Shown here: in pieces, positions 44,601-54,423 of the stretch
Layout of the letters: each line of letters starts with the position of its first letter
Position numbering within the stretch: the first letter of the stretch is position 1
Assembly (NCBI RefSeq): GCF_014206975.1
Contig: NZ_JACHOU010000014.1
Location: forward strand, 62,001-126,000
From: Aminobacter aganoensis
Lineage (GTDB): Bacteria > Pseudomonadota > Alphaproteobacteria > Rhizobiales > Rhizobiaceae
Reading direction: 5' to 3'
DNA: 64,000 nucleotides
Translations under genes and position numbers: made by a program
Notes under the pieces: model-generated
The model's input: the letters and a program-made list of their open reading frames with translations, nothing else
Databases searched by the model: none
Told to the model about the DNA's origin: nothing

Positions 44601-45350
44601 ATGGACAGCGCCAGGGCTGGTACGATGGGCACCGCGTCGAAAGCGCGCCGTCCGCGTGTGATGCCGGACGTGGTGCGGGCAATAGCCGCCGACATCCTGT
44701 CCGGCCGTTATCCCTCCGGCGCAAACCTGCCGAGCGAAAACGACCTTGGCGTCGAACACGGCGTCAGCCGTACCGTCATCCGCGAAGCCTTGAAGATACT
44801 GGCTGCCAAAGGACTGGTGCTCAGCCGCTCGCGGATCGGCACCGTCGTATGCGAGAGGGAAAACTGGAACATCATTGACCCCCAGGTCCTGGAATGGCAC
44901 CGGCCGAATACCCTCGATCCGAAGCTGTTCGATTCCATCCTCGAGACGCGGCGCGCCATCGAGCCGCTGGTCGCCGAGCTCGCGGCGCAGCGCGCTTCCC
45001 TGCATGAAATCGCCGACCTGGAAGTGGCCTGGAAAGGCATGGAGGCGGCCGGCAGCGACGTTGCAAGTTTTGCCCGTTCGGACGCCGCTTTCCACCAGGT
45101 CCTCTATGGCGCTTGCCACAATCCGATCTTCCGGCAGATCGGCGGTCTGATCGAAACCGCGCTGAACTTCGCCCTCGAGGCGACAGCGAACTCCGTCGAC
45201 CGGCGCGATGAAGCCGTCAAGGTGCACTATGGCGTCGTCGAGGCACTGCGCATGCGCGACGGCCCGGCAGCGCGCAAGGCCGCCAACGAAATCCTGGACC
45301 TCGCGGCGCGCGACCTTGCGCGGGCCAAGGCCCAGAAGAACCCGAGCTGA
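44601..45350 (+). CDS. GntR/FadR-type regulator (DgoR/ExuR-like)
   Basis: A 249-residue regulator. The ATG at 44601 has GGGAGGA just upstream; an open frame begins earlier but has no such site. The winged helix spans about 20-90 (LPSENDLGVEHGVSRTVIREALKIL), and the FCD domain about 100-240 contains RSDAAFHQVLYGACHNPIF and VHYGVVEAL. DgoR-like FCD proteins respond to galactonate. It diverges from the sugar importer operon and is followed after 33 bases by the galactonate dehydratase gene. Confidence 0.9.
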   Translation: MDSARAGTMGTASKARRPRVMPDVVRAIAADILSGRYPSGANLPSENDLGVEHGVSRTVIREALKILAAKGLVLSRSRIGTVVCERENWNIIDPQVLEWHRPNTLDPKLFDSILETRRAIEPLVAELAAQRASLHEIADLEVAWKGMEAAGSDVASFARSDAAFHQVLYGACHNPIFRQIGGLIETALNFALEATANSVDRRDEAVKVHYGVVEALRMRDGPAARKAANEILDLAARDLARAKAQKNPS

Positions 45351-45383
45351 CACCGCGCGAGCATTGGAAAGAAGCGTCGAGCC

Positions 45384-46532
45384 ATGAAGATCACCGCGTT
45401 CAAGACCTACATCGTTCCGCCCCGCTGGATGTTCCTGAAGATCGAGACCGACGAAGGCGTCAGCGGCTGGGGCGAGCCGGTCATCGAAGGCCGCGCCCAC
45501 ACTGTGGAGGCGGCAGTGCACGAACTGTCCGACTATCTGATCGGCAAGGATCCCAGGCTCATCGAGGACCACTGGAACGTCATGTATCGCGGCGGCTTCT
45601 ACCGCGGCGGCCCGATCCTGATGAGCGCCATCGCCGGCATCGACCAGGCGCTGTGGGACATCAAGGGCCGGGCACTGGGCGTGCCGGTGCACGAGCTGCT
45701 GGGCGGAAAATGCCGCGACCGCATCAAAGTCTATTCCTGGATCGGCGGCGACCGGCCCTCCGACGTCGCCGACGGCGCCAGGGACGTGGTGGCGCGCGGC
45801 TTCACCGCGCTCAAGATGAATGGCACCGAGGAATTGCAGATCGTCGACAGCCACGACAAGATTGACGCCGCCGTCGAGCGCGTCGCCATGGTGCGCGAGG
45901 CCGTCGGCCCACATATCGGCATCGCCGTCGATTTCCATGGCCGCGTCCATCGGCCGATGGCGCGCGTGCTGGTCAAGGAGCTCGAACCCTACCGGCTGAT
46001 GTTCATCGAAGAGCCGGTGCTGAGCGAGAACCGCGAGGCGCTCAAGGAGATCGCCGCCCTGTCGTCGGCGCCGATCGCGCTCGGCGAGCGGCTCTACAGT
46101 CGCTGGGACTTCAAGAGCGTGCTGCAGGAAGGCGTGGTCGACATCATCCAGCCCGACCTGTCCCATGCCGGCGGCATCACCGAATGCCGCAAGATCGCGG
46201 CCATGGCCGAAGCCTATGACGTGGCGGTCGCACCGCACTGCCCGCTCGGGCCGATCGCGCTGGCTGCTTGCCTGCAGCTCGACGCGGTCAGCTACAATGC
46301 CTTCATCCAGGAGCAGAGCCTCGGCATCCACTATAACAAGTCCAACGACCTGATCGACTACGCCAGGAACAAGGACGTGTTTCGCTACGAGGACGGCTAC
46401 GTCACCATCCCCGATGGCCCCGGCCTCGGCGTCGATGTCGACGAGGACTACGTCAAGGAACGCGCCAAGGAAGGACACCGCTGGCGCAACCCGGTCTGGC
46501 GCCACGCCGACGGCTCCTTCGCCGAGTGGTGA
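45384..46532 (+). CDS. dgoD: D-galactonate dehydratase (enolase superfamily)
   Basis: A 382-residue enzyme closely similar to E. coli DgoD along its length: [15 protein letters not shown] near the start, [20 protein letters not shown], and the C-terminal [16 protein letters not shown]. Metal ligands lie in VDFHGR, IEEPVL and LGERLYS; the active-site histidine is in [15 protein letters not shown]. It dehydrates D-galactonate to 2-keto-3-deoxygalactonate. Together with the SDR, epimerase and importer it implies an oxidative galactose-type route; kinase and aldolase are not in the window. Confidence 0.95.
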   Translation: MKITAFKTYIVPPRWMFLKIETDEGVSGWGEPVIEGRAHTVEAAVHELSDYLIGKDPRLIEDHWNVMYRGGFYRGGPILMSAIAGIDQALWDIKGRALGVPVHELLGGKCRDRIKVYSWIGGDRPSDVADGARDVVARGFTALKMNGTEELQIVDSHDKIDAAVERVAMVREAVGPHIGIAVDFHGRVHRPMARVLVKELEPYRLMFIEEPVLSENREALKEIAALSSAPIALGERLYSRWDFKSVLQEGVVDIIQPDLSHAGGITECRKIAAMAEAYDVAVAPHCPLGPIALAACLQLDAVSYNAFIQEQSLGIHYNKSNDLIDYARNKDVFRYEDGYVTIPDGPGLGVDVDEDYVKERAKEGHRWRNPVWRHADGSFAEW

Positions 46533-46612
46533 CGGACGGCACGCATTCGCCCCACATCACAACCATACGACGGCAGACGGTGCTTTTCCGGCGAGCCGGT
46601 AACGGCTGTTCG

Positions 46613-47182
46613 TCAGAATTCACGCTTCAGCAAGGTGCGGTCGACCGATAGCGGACCGGCGCCGAAGGCGGCCAGGAACAGCGCAGCGACCGTCCACAAG
46701 GCCGACAACCCCTCCGCCTTGAACTGCACCTGATGCAGGAACATCGCGCCGCCGTCAGCAGCCAGGTTGCGGATGCCGTCGGCGGTGAAGAGCGCCTGGC
46801 CGGCAGCCTGGGCGGCCACAATGCCCTCCTGCGTCAAGGCCATGGCGCCATAGGGATTGCTCCAGTGGAACCAGAAGGTGACAGCCAGCATGAGCGCATT
46901 GGCCAGCGCGACGGGGCGGGTCAGGAAGCCGGCCAGGATCATCAGCCCGCCAACAAACTGCAACGCAGCCAGCACGGCTGACCAGAACCATCCGGGATAA
47001 AAGCCGATGGCCTCGGTGAAACCAGCCATGGCGAAAGGCGACTGGATCTTTGGCCAGCCTTCGATCACGAGCATGGCCCCCACTACCAGGCGCAACCCCA
47101 GGAAGGCGAACGGTTGGGCGACATGGCCATAGAACCTGCCCATGCCGGGCAGCACCAGCTTGGTGGCGGATTGGTCTTGCAT
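46613..47182 (-). CDS. DoxX-family membrane protein
   Basis: A 189-residue protein with four membrane helices (AFLGLRLVVGAMLVIEGWPKI; FWSAVLAALQFVGGLMILAGFL; ALANALMLAVTFWFHW; LWTVAALFLAAFGAGPL). I choose the ATG at 47182 with GGGAG 8 bases upstream; a GTG three codons earlier is possible. DoxX proteins have been tied to thiosulfate oxidation or thiol redox balance, but no specific function can be given here. It lies convergent to dgoD. Confidence 0.85.
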   Translation of the reverse strand: MQDQSATKLVLPGMGRFYGHVAQPFAFLGLRLVVGAMLVIEGWPKIQSPFAMAGFTEAIGFYPGWFWSAVLAALQFVGGLMILAGFLTRPVALANALMLAVTFWFHWSNPYGAMALTQEGIVAAQAAGQALFTADGIRNLAADGGAMFLHQVQFKAEGLSALWTVAALFLAAFGAGPLSVDRTLLKREF

Positions 47183-47260
47183 GATGGTCACTCCCGAAAT
47201 CCTTGGTTCAAAATCTCTGATTGCAGATCACGTGCGACGCTCCAGGCGTGTCAGTGCGCG

Positions 47261-48151
47261 TTAATCGCCGTCAGTCTTCTTGCCCTTTCCAGCGTGGTGA
47301 TGGGCGATACGAAAGGCGCGCCGGTCGACATGCTGGCCATAGAGCAGACTCGCCACGACGAGCAGCACGCCGACGCTCTGAATCATTGACGGCACCATTC
47401 CCCGGAACACTGCATCCAGCGAGAACGCGGTGAGCGGCGTCAGCAGGAAAAACGGTGCGATCGCGGCTGCGCCGGCCCCTTCGATGGCCTTGAACCAGAA
47501 TATGAATGCGACGGCGGTGATCAGGATCGCCAGGATGGCGAGGCCCAGCACGTTGGTGCCAGTCAATGTGGCGGGAACGTCGCCCAGCAGCGCGGCAACG
47601 ACCGACAATTCGACACCCGCCACCACCAATTGCCAACCGGTGAAGGCCAGCAGAGACTTCGGACGCCCCCATTTGTGCACCAGCAGGCCACCCAGTGCGA
47701 CCGACAGGGCCGCACCCAGTGCTGCCAACACACCAAGCAGGTCGATGCCGGCATTTCCTTTGAGAACGATCAGCGCAACACCAAAAACGCCAACGGCGAC
47801 GGCACCGACTTTCCGTGCGGAGGGGATGGCCCCGAGCAAGGGCCAAGCCAGCAGGATCATGAACAGCGGCCCCAGCGCCTGGAACGTCGCGGCGACACCA
47901 CCCGGCAAACGGATGGCGGCAACGAAGAGCAGCCCGAAGAACAGCCCGCTGTTCAACGTTCCGAGAATGACGAGCCGCCACCACCATCCTCGGGGTGGCA
48001 ATTCGCGCACGAACAGCAGCAGCGGAAGCCCGCCGCCAAGCGCCCTGACTGCGCCGATGAACATGGGGTTCTGCGGCAGCATCGTCGTGGTGATGATGTA
48101 GGTAAAGCCCCAGAGCATGGCCGCCATGGCGGCAAAAAGTCTCGGATTCAT
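47261..48151 (-). CDS. EamA/DMT-family transporter
   Basis: A 296-residue permease with two five-helix EamA repeats (start FAAMAAMLWGFTYIITTTML; second repeat around LAFTGWQLVVAGVELSVVAALL). DMT members export amino acids or metabolites. No neighbour clarifies the substrate. The DoxX gene follows on the same strand after 78 bases. Confidence 0.88.
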   Translation of the reverse strand: MNPRLFAAMAAMLWGFTYIITTTMLPQNPMFIGAVRALGGGLPLLLFVRELPPRGWWWRLVILGTLNSGLFFGLLFVAAIRLPGGVAATFQALGPLFMILLAWPLLGAIPSARKVGAVAVGVFGVALIVLKGNAGIDLLGVLAALGAALSVALGGLLVHKWGRPKSLLAFTGWQLVVAGVELSVVAALLGDVPATLTGTNVLGLAILAILITAVAFIFWFKAIEGAGAAAIAPFFLLTPLTAFSLDAVFRGMVPSMIQSVGVLLVVASLLYGQHVDRRAFRIAHHHAGKGKKTDGD

Positions 48152-48484
48152 GTCAGCTTCCTATCGATTCGTTGCTCGCGCCCAAGGCATTCGCCTCGAT
48201 GGAAGAAGGTATGTCCGGGACAAAGGAGGTGGTAGCCATCGAAATTGGGCTGCACCGTCCTGAAAACAGGACAATGCCCAAGCGTGAAGCGGTGCACCTC
48301 TTTCGGAAGCGCGGCGCGGCATGATGGTCAGGGCCCGAAGGCGCGCTCCACCATCACGACGGTGGCAATATCTGCACGGAAAATGCCGGTGGCCAACGAG
48401 GCCTGGCTTCGACAAAGAACGGCGCCGACGCGCCGCTCTTTTCGTTCCGGGACCACTCTTCGCAGTCAGCTCAAGCCCGCTGCA
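48152..48484. other. Intergenic region with no gene seen
   Basis: These 333 bases between the EamA gene and the 3' end of lpd hold only short overlapping frames without ribosome sites or family features. They presumably contain the leftward EamA promoter and the terminator of the pyruvate dehydrogenase operon, but I could not identify either. Confidence 0.4.
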
Positions 48485-50230
48485 TCAGCCACGCTTTCGC
48501 ATTGGCGGCAGGTCGGTGCAGACGCCTTCTGCGACCTCGGCGGCCATGCCGATGGTCTCGCCGAGAGTCGGGTGGGGATGAATGGTCTTGCCGATGTCGA
48601 CAGCATCCGCCCCCATCTCGATGGCCAGGCAGATCTCGCCGACCATGTCGCCGGCAGAAGGTCCGACGATGGCCCCGCCGATGATGCGGTGCGTCTCCTT
48701 GTCGAACACCAGCTTGGTCAGGCCGTAGTCGGCGCCGTTGGCGATGGCCCGACCGGACGCCGCCCACGGGAACTTGCCAACTTCGATGGCGCGCCCCGCA
48801 GCCTTGGCCGCGTCCTCGGTCACGCCGACCCAGGCGATCTCGGGATCGGTATAAGCGACCGACGGCACGATCTTGGCGTCCATGAAGCTCTTGAGCCCTG
48901 TCGCCGCCTCGGCGGCAACATGGCCCTGGTGCACGGCCTTGTGCGCCAGCATCGGATTTCCGGTGACGTCGCCAACGGCGAAGACGTTCTGGTTGCGCGT
49001 GCGCATCTGCGCGTCGACCTCGATGAAGCCCCTGGCATCGAGCGTGACGCCGGCCGCAGCGAGTTGCAGCGCCTCGGCTGCCGGTCGCCGGCCCGCCGCC
49101 TGCAGGATCAGGTCGTAGCGCCTGACGCCAGCGCCCTCGCCGCTCGTCGTCACCGCGAGCCCGTCCGTCTCCGCGACGACGCTTTCGACGCGCGCGCCGA
49201 GAAGCATGGCATCGAAGCGGTGGGCGTTTCGCTTGCGCCAGATCTCAACCACGTCGCGGTCGACGTCGGGCAGCAGCCTGTCAAGTTGCTCGACCACGTC
49301 GACGCGCGCGCCGAGCGCGCTGTAGACGGTGGCCATTTCGAGCCCGATGATGCCACCGCCGATGACCAGCATGCGTTCAGGGATGAAGGGCAGTTCGAGC
49401 GCGCCGGTGGAATCGACGATGCGCGGATCGTCCGGCAGGAACGGCAGCCGGACGGGCACAGAGCCGGCGGCGACGATCGCCTTGGCGAAGACGATCCTGC
49501 GGCTCGCGCCGTCGGACAGGGCAACGTCGACAGCGTTGGCGTCGGCAAATGTCGCCGTACCCCTGACCACCTCGACCTTGCGCAACCGCGCCATGCCCTT
49601 CAGCCCGTCGGTCAGTTTTGAGACGACACCGGCCTTGAAGTTGCGCAGCTTGTCCAGATCGAGGGTCGGCGTGTCGAAGGCAACGCCATGGTCGGCGAGG
49701 CGCTCGGCCTCCTCCTTGATCGCCGCGACGTGGAGCAGCGCCTTGGAGGGGATGCAGCCCACATTGAGGCAGACGCCACCCAGCGTCGGCTCGCGCTCGA
49801 CCAGGATCACGCGCTGGCCGAGGTCAGCAGCGCGGAAGGCGGCGGAATAGCCGCCCGGTCCGCCGCCGATCACCAGCACGTCGCAGTCGGGCGCCGCACC
49901 CGGGGCCGGCGACGGCGTGGCTGCCGGGGTCGGCGTGGCGTCGGTGGCCGGTACTTCCGGTTTCGCCGCCGGCCTGGTTTCGCCTGGGGCAGCTGCCGCT
50001 TCCACAGTAGCGATCAACGCGCCCTTGGAAACGCGCTGGCCGACGGCAAGCTCGACCGAAGCGATGCGTCCCGCAAAGGGCGCCGGCACGTCGATCGAAG
50101 CCTTGTCGGATTCGAGCACGATCAGCGTCTGCTCGACGGCGACGTCGTCGCCCGGCTTGATGTGCACCTCGATGACGGCGACATCCTTGAAGTCGCCCAT
50201 TTCGGGCACCCTGATTTCGGTGATGCTCAT
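48485..50230 (-). CDS. lpdA: Dihydrolipoyl dehydrogenase with N-terminal lipoyl domain (E3)
   Basis: A 581-residue protein starting at the ATG at 50230, 7 bases after the aceF stop. Residues 1-80 are a lipoyl domain with the modified lysine in ESDKASI. An Ala/Pro linker follows. The flavoprotein part begins DCDVLVIGGGPGGYSAAFRAAD, the redox disulfide is in GGVCLNVGCIPSKALL, and HPHPTLGE gives the catalytic His-Glu near the C-terminus. It reoxidises dihydrolipoamide for the complex encoded upstream. Lipoyl-E3 fusions occur in several bacterial AceE-type complexes. Confidence 0.95.
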   Translation of the reverse strand: MSITEIRVPEMGDFKDVAVIEVHIKPGDDVAVEQTLIVLESDKASIDVPAPFAGRIASVELAVGQRVSKGALIATVEAAAAPGETRPAAKPEVPATDATPTPAATPSPAPGAAPDCDVLVIGGGPGGYSAAFRAADLGQRVILVEREPTLGGVCLNVGCIPSKALLHVAAIKEEAERLADHGVAFDTPTLDLDKLRNFKAGVVSKLTDGLKGMARLRKVEVVRGTATFADANAVDVALSDGASRRIVFAKAIVAAGSVPVRLPFLPDDPRIVDSTGALELPFIPERMLVIGGGIIGLEMATVYSALGARVDVVEQLDRLLPDVDRDVVEIWRKRNAHRFDAMLLGARVESVVAETDGLAVTTSGEGAGVRRYDLILQAAGRRPAAEALQLAAAGVTLDARGFIEVDAQMRTRNQNVFAVGDVTGNPMLAHKAVHQGHVAAEAATGLKSFMDAKIVPSVAYTDPEIAWVGVTEDAAKAAGRAIEVGKFPWAASGRAIANGADYGLTKLVFDKETHRIIGGAIVGPSAGDMVGEICLAIEMGADAVDIGKTIHPHPTLGETIGMAAEVAEGVCTDLPPMRKRG

Positions 50231-50237
50231 CTCGGCC

Positions 50238-51551
50238 TCAAACGATCGCGCGGCGGAAGTCGCCCAGGAGGGCAGCGATGTGGCCAAGGAACCTGGCCGC
50301 GGCGACACCGTCGATGACGCGGTGATCCCACGACAACGAGACCGGCATGATCAGCTTCGGCTGGAAGGCCTTGCCGTCCCATATGGCTTCCATCGCCGAA
50401 CGGCCGGCACCGAGGATCGCAACTTCGGGCGCATTGATGATCGGCGTGAAACCTGCCCCACCTATGCCGCCGAGCGACGACACCGAGAAACAGCCGCCCT
50501 GCATGTCGGCGGCCGACAGACCGCCCCCGCGCGCCTTGTCGGCCAGCGCCCGCATCTCGGTGGCGATCTCGAGCACGCCCTTGCGGTCGCAATCGCGGAT
50601 CACCGGCACCATCAGCCCCTTCGGCGTGTCGGCGGCAAAGCCGACATGGACGTAGTTCTTGAGCACCAGCTCCTCGCCGTCGAGCGAGGCGTTGAAACGC
50701 GGATAGGCCTTGAGCGCCAGCGCCGACGCCTTGATCAGGAAGGCGACCATGGTCACCTTGGCGTCCTTGTTTGCCGCATTGAGTTCCTTGCGGAACTCCT
50801 CGAGCCCGGTCACGTCGGCCTTGTCGAAGTTGGTGACATGCGGAATGGTGAGCCAGTTGCGGGTGAGATTGCCGCCCGAGATCTTCTGGATGCGCGACAG
50901 CGGCTGGCGTTCGACGGGGCCGAACTTCTCATAGTCGACCGCAGGCCAGGCCGGCAGGCCGGCACCGATGCCGGAGCCCGACACCTGCACCGAGGATCCG
51001 CCCGCCAGGCGTTCCTTGATGTGCGCCGTAACGTCTTCGCGCAGGATCCTGCCCTTGGCGCCGGACGGTTTCACCGTGCCAAGGTCGACGCCGAGCTCAC
51101 GCGCAAAGGCGCGCACCGACGGCGTCGCATGGGCGCCTGCCGAGGTCTCCATGGCCACCGCCGGCCCACTGCTCACGGGCGCCGGCGCTGGTGCTGGCGC
51201 TGGTGACGCCTGCACCTGAGCCGGAGGCTCGGCCTTGACGGGCGGAGCTGCCGGAGCCGCTTCGGGCTTACTGGTTTCCGGCGCCAGTGCTGCAGGCGCC
51301 GTTGCCGGCGCCGTTGCATCGATCGTCAGCAACAGCGCGCCCTGCGACACGCGGGTGCCGATCGACACCGCAAACTCCCTGACGGTTCCGGCGAAAGGTG
51401 CCGGGATCTCCATCGTCGCCTTGTCGGATTCCACCGTCATCAGTGGGTCTTCCACCGCCACGACGTCTCCCGGCTTCACCAGGAACTCGACGACAGGGAC
51501 ATTCTTGTAGTCGCCGATGTCCGGCAACCTGACTTCCATTTGCTGGCTCAT
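50238..51551 (-). CDS. aceF: Dihydrolipoamide acetyltransferase (E2)
   Basis: A 437-residue E2. One lipoyl domain (1-80; ESDKATM), a long Ala/Pro linker (about 85-140), a peripheral subunit-binding domain (TPSVRAFARELGVDLGTV) and the catalytic core with SWDHRVIDGVAAARFLG near the C-terminus (His and Asp of the active site). E. coli AceF has three lipoyl domains; this has one, with a second lipoyl domain supplied on E3. It follows aceE by 33 bases. Confidence 0.95.
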   Translation of the reverse strand: MSQQMEVRLPDIGDYKNVPVVEFLVKPGDVVAVEDPLMTVESDKATMEIPAPFAGTVREFAVSIGTRVSQGALLLTIDATAPATAPAALAPETSKPEAAPAAPPVKAEPPAQVQASPAPAPAPAPVSSGPAVAMETSAGAHATPSVRAFARELGVDLGTVKPSGAKGRILREDVTAHIKERLAGGSSVQVSGSGIGAGLPAWPAVDYEKFGPVERQPLSRIQKISGGNLTRNWLTIPHVTNFDKADVTGLEEFRKELNAANKDAKVTMVAFLIKASALALKAYPRFNASLDGEELVLKNYVHVGFAADTPKGLMVPVIRDCDRKGVLEIATEMRALADKARGGGLSAADMQGGCFSVSSLGGIGGAGFTPIINAPEVAILGAGRSAMEAIWDGKAFQPKLIMPVSLSWDHRVIDGVAAARFLGHIAALLGDFRRAIV

Positions 51552-51584
51552 ATCAACTCTTTCAGAACTGGAACTCGACCCGGA

Positions 51585-54278
51585 TCAGCGCAGCCAGGGC
51601 GCATCGGCCGCGACGTCGAGGCCGTAGCGGGCGATGGCGTCGGCAACCGTCTGGCGCGTCACCGACCCTTCGGCGGCGAGTGAAGCCAGGGCTGCCACGG
51701 CGATGTGGCGGTGGTCGACCTCGAAGAAATCGCGCAGCGCCGAGCGCGTGTCGCTGCGGCCGAAGCCGTCGGTGCCGAGCGCGGTGAACGGCGCCTCGAC
51801 ATAGGACGCAATCAGCTGCGGATAGGCGCGGACATAGTCGGTGGCGGCGACGATCGGCGCCTTGCCGGGCAGGCAGTGGGCGAGATGGCTGACCACCGGC
51901 TCGCCGAGCGGGTTGTAGCGGTTGTGACGCTCCGCCTCGCGGGCATCGCGCGACAGCTCGGAGAAGCTGGTGGCGCTCCACACCTCGGAGGCGACGCCCC
52001 AATCATTGGCGAGCATCTGCGCCGCCTCGATCACTTGCGGCAGGATGGTGCCGGAACCGAGCAGGCGGACAAGGCCGGCACTCTTCTTGGGCTTGTGGCC
52101 GGCGATCTTGTACAGCCCCTTGATGATGTCGGCTTCCACGCCAGCCGGCATCGACGGCTGGGCGTAGTTCTCGTTCATCGCGGTGATGTAGTAGAACTCG
52201 TCCTTGCCCTGCTCCATCATGGCGCGGGCGCCGTGGTCGAGAATGACCGCCAGCTCATAGGCGAAGGTCGGATCGTAGGCGCGGCAGTTCGGAACGGTCG
52301 AGGCCACCAGCAGGCTCGAACCGTCCTGATGCTGCAGGCCCTCGCCCGCCAGCGTCGTCCGGCCTGCGGTCGCCCCGATGAGGAAACCGCGCGAGCGCTG
52401 GTCGGCGGCAGCCCAGATCAGGTCGCCGACGCGCTGGAAGCCGAACATCGAGTAGTAGATGTAGACCGGCAGCATGGCGAGGTTGTGCACGCTGTAGGAC
52501 GTCGCGGCGGCCACCCAGGACGAGATCGCACCTGCTTCGGTGATGCCTTCCTCGAGCAGCTGCCCGTTCTTGGTTTCCTTGTAGTAGAGCATCGAGCCGG
52601 CATCCTCTGGCTCGTAGAGCTGGCCGACCGGCGAATAGATACCGACCTGGCGGAACAGGTTGGCCATGCCGAAGGTACGCGCCTCGTCGGCGACGATCGG
52701 CACGATGCGCGGCCCGATCTCCTTGTCCTTGATCATGTTGCCGAGCAGTCGGACCGCAGCCATGGTCGTCGACATCTCCTTGCCTTCGGCATTGAGGGCG
52801 AAGTCGGCGTAGCTCTGGAGCGACGGTATCGCCACCGGATCCGCCGTGCGGCGGCGCGCCGGCAGGTAGCCGCCGAGCGCCTCGCGGCGCGAGCGGAGAT
52901 AGTTGAGCTCGGCGCTGTCCTCAGCTGGCTTATAGAACGCGACCTGCTCGGCCTGCTCGTTGCTGATCGGCAGCGAGAAGCGGTCGCGGAAGGTCAGCAG
53001 GGCGTCGACGTCGAGCTTCTTGGACTGGTGCACGGTCATGCGCGACTCGCCGGCAGCGCCCATGCCGAAACCCTTCTTGGTCTTGGCCAGGATGACGGTC
53101 GGACGCCCCTTGGTCGCCCTGGCCGCCTCGAAAGCTGCGAACAGCTTGCGGAAATCGTGGCCACCGCGCTTCAGGGCGTCGATGTCGTTGTCAGACATGT
53201 GGGCGACCAGCGCCTTGACTTCGGGATCCTCCTCGAAGAAGTGCGCCAGGTTGTAGGCGCCGTCCTTGGCGCCCAGCGTCTGGTACTTGCCGTCGACGGT
53301 GGCGGCAAAACGACGGAGCAGCGCGTGCTGGGTGTCGCGCGCAAACAGCGCATCCCACTCCGAGCCCCACAGCACCTTGATGACGTTCCAGCCGGCACCG
53401 CGGAAGGTGCTCTCCAGTTCCTGGATGATCTGGCCGTTGCCGCGCACAGGACCGTCGAGGCGCTGCAGGTTGCAGTTGATGATGAAGGTCAGGTTGTCGA
53501 GCTTTTCACGCGCTGCAATCGACAGGCCGGCGACCGATTCCGGCTCGTCCATCTCGCCGTCGCCGAACACGCCCCAGACATGGCGGCCTTCGGTGTTGGC
53601 GAGGCCCCGGTCGTTCAGGTAGCGCATGAAGCGGGCCTGGTAGACAGCAGTGATCGGGCCGATGCCCATCGACCCCGTCGGCACCTGCCAGAAGTCGGGC
53701 ATCAGCCAGGGATGCGGATAGGAGCACAGGCCGGTGCCGCCGATCTCCTGGCGGTAGTGCTGGAGATGCTCTTCCGAAAGCCGCCCTTCGAGATAGGCAC
53801 GGGCATAGACGCCGGGTGCCGAATGCGGCTGGAAAAAGACCACGTCGCCGTCGCCCTCGCCGGTGTCGGCACGGAAGAAGTGGTTGAAGCCGACCTCGAA
53901 GATCTCCGCCGCCGAAGCATAGCTGCCGATATGGCCGCCGAGCTCGCCATAGGCCTTGTTGGCCTTCACCACCATCGCCAGCGCGTTCCAGCGGATGATC
54001 GCAGTGATGCGCTCCTCCATGGCGAGGTCGCCGGGGAACGGCGGCTGCTTCTCTAGCGAAATGCTATTGCGGTAGGGCGAAAACGGCAGTGCCTCATGAA
54101 CGATGCCGAGCTCCTTGGCCTTGCGATCGAGCTCGCCGAGGATGAATTCGGCCCGCGTACCGCCCGAATTGAAGAACACCGACTCCAGCGAGGCCAGCCA
54201 GTCGGCCGTCTCCTGCGGGTCGCCGTCGTGTCCGGTGCTGGCCTCACCGAAAGGGGCGGACGGGGTCTTAGTGAGCAT
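51585..54278 (-). CDS. aceE: Pyruvate dehydrogenase E1, homodimeric type
   Basis: An 897-residue E1 starting at the ATG at 54278 (TGGAG upstream); the frame stays open for another 429 bases but that part overlaps the divergent regulator. The thiamine diphosphate motif is FGDGEMDEPES onward to NLTFIINCNLQ; GHIGSYASAAEIFEVGFNHFF and RTTLAGEGLQHQDGSS are AceE hallmarks. It decarboxylates pyruvate and acetylates the E2 lipoyl group. Many rhizobia use a heterotetrameric PdhAB E1 as the main enzyme, so this AceE-type complex may be a second, conditionally used one. Confidence 0.96.
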   Translation of the reverse strand: MLTKTPSAPFGEASTGHDGDPQETADWLASLESVFFNSGGTRAEFILGELDRKAKELGIVHEALPFSPYRNSISLEKQPPFPGDLAMEERITAIIRWNALAMVVKANKAYGELGGHIGSYASAAEIFEVGFNHFFRADTGEGDGDVVFFQPHSAPGVYARAYLEGRLSEEHLQHYRQEIGGTGLCSYPHPWLMPDFWQVPTGSMGIGPITAVYQARFMRYLNDRGLANTEGRHVWGVFGDGEMDEPESVAGLSIAAREKLDNLTFIINCNLQRLDGPVRGNGQIIQELESTFRGAGWNVIKVLWGSEWDALFARDTQHALLRRFAATVDGKYQTLGAKDGAYNLAHFFEEDPEVKALVAHMSDNDIDALKRGGHDFRKLFAAFEAARATKGRPTVILAKTKKGFGMGAAGESRMTVHQSKKLDVDALLTFRDRFSLPISNEQAEQVAFYKPAEDSAELNYLRSRREALGGYLPARRRTADPVAIPSLQSYADFALNAEGKEMSTTMAAVRLLGNMIKDKEIGPRIVPIVADEARTFGMANLFRQVGIYSPVGQLYEPEDAGSMLYYKETKNGQLLEEGITEAGAISSWVAAATSYSVHNLAMLPVYIYYSMFGFQRVGDLIWAAADQRSRGFLIGATAGRTTLAGEGLQHQDGSSLLVASTVPNCRAYDPTFAYELAVILDHGARAMMEQGKDEFYYITAMNENYAQPSMPAGVEADIIKGLYKIAGHKPKKSAGLVRLLGSGTILPQVIEAAQMLANDWGVASEVWSATSFSELSRDAREAERHNRYNPLGEPVVSHLAHCLPGKAPIVAATDYVRAYPQLIASYVEAPFTALGTDGFGRSDTRSALRDFFEVDHRHIAVAALASLAAEGSVTRQTVADAIARYGLDVAADAPWLR

Positions 54279-54423
54279 GATGGCGCTCCAGTTCCTTAGG
54301 TTTCCACTTGCGCGCGACAATAGCGGCAAGGCTCCGGCATTTCCTGCCGAAGGTGTTGCAAATTTCAGAGAATGCAGCAGATATGGCCGCGATAGATTTG
54401 AATTGAAGCAGGATATACCGCAG
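54279..54423. promoter_or_regulatory. aceE / Lrp divergent promoter region
   Basis: The 145-base gap carries the promoters for the leftward aceE operon and the rightward Lrp-type gene. An AT-richer stretch lies near 54355-54420. Lrp proteins commonly act on such divergent regions. No specific operator was recognised. Confidence 0.45.

Noticed and set aside
44499-46505. 668-codon minus-strand open frame
   Set aside because: Antisense to the FCD regulator and dgoD, both clear genes.
48161-48415. 84-codon open frame upstream of the EamA gene
   Set aside because: No ribosome site and no recognisable protein features.
51705-54056. 783-codon plus-strand open frame
   Set aside because: Shadow of aceE; composition is Arg/His/Asp-rich and shows no domain.
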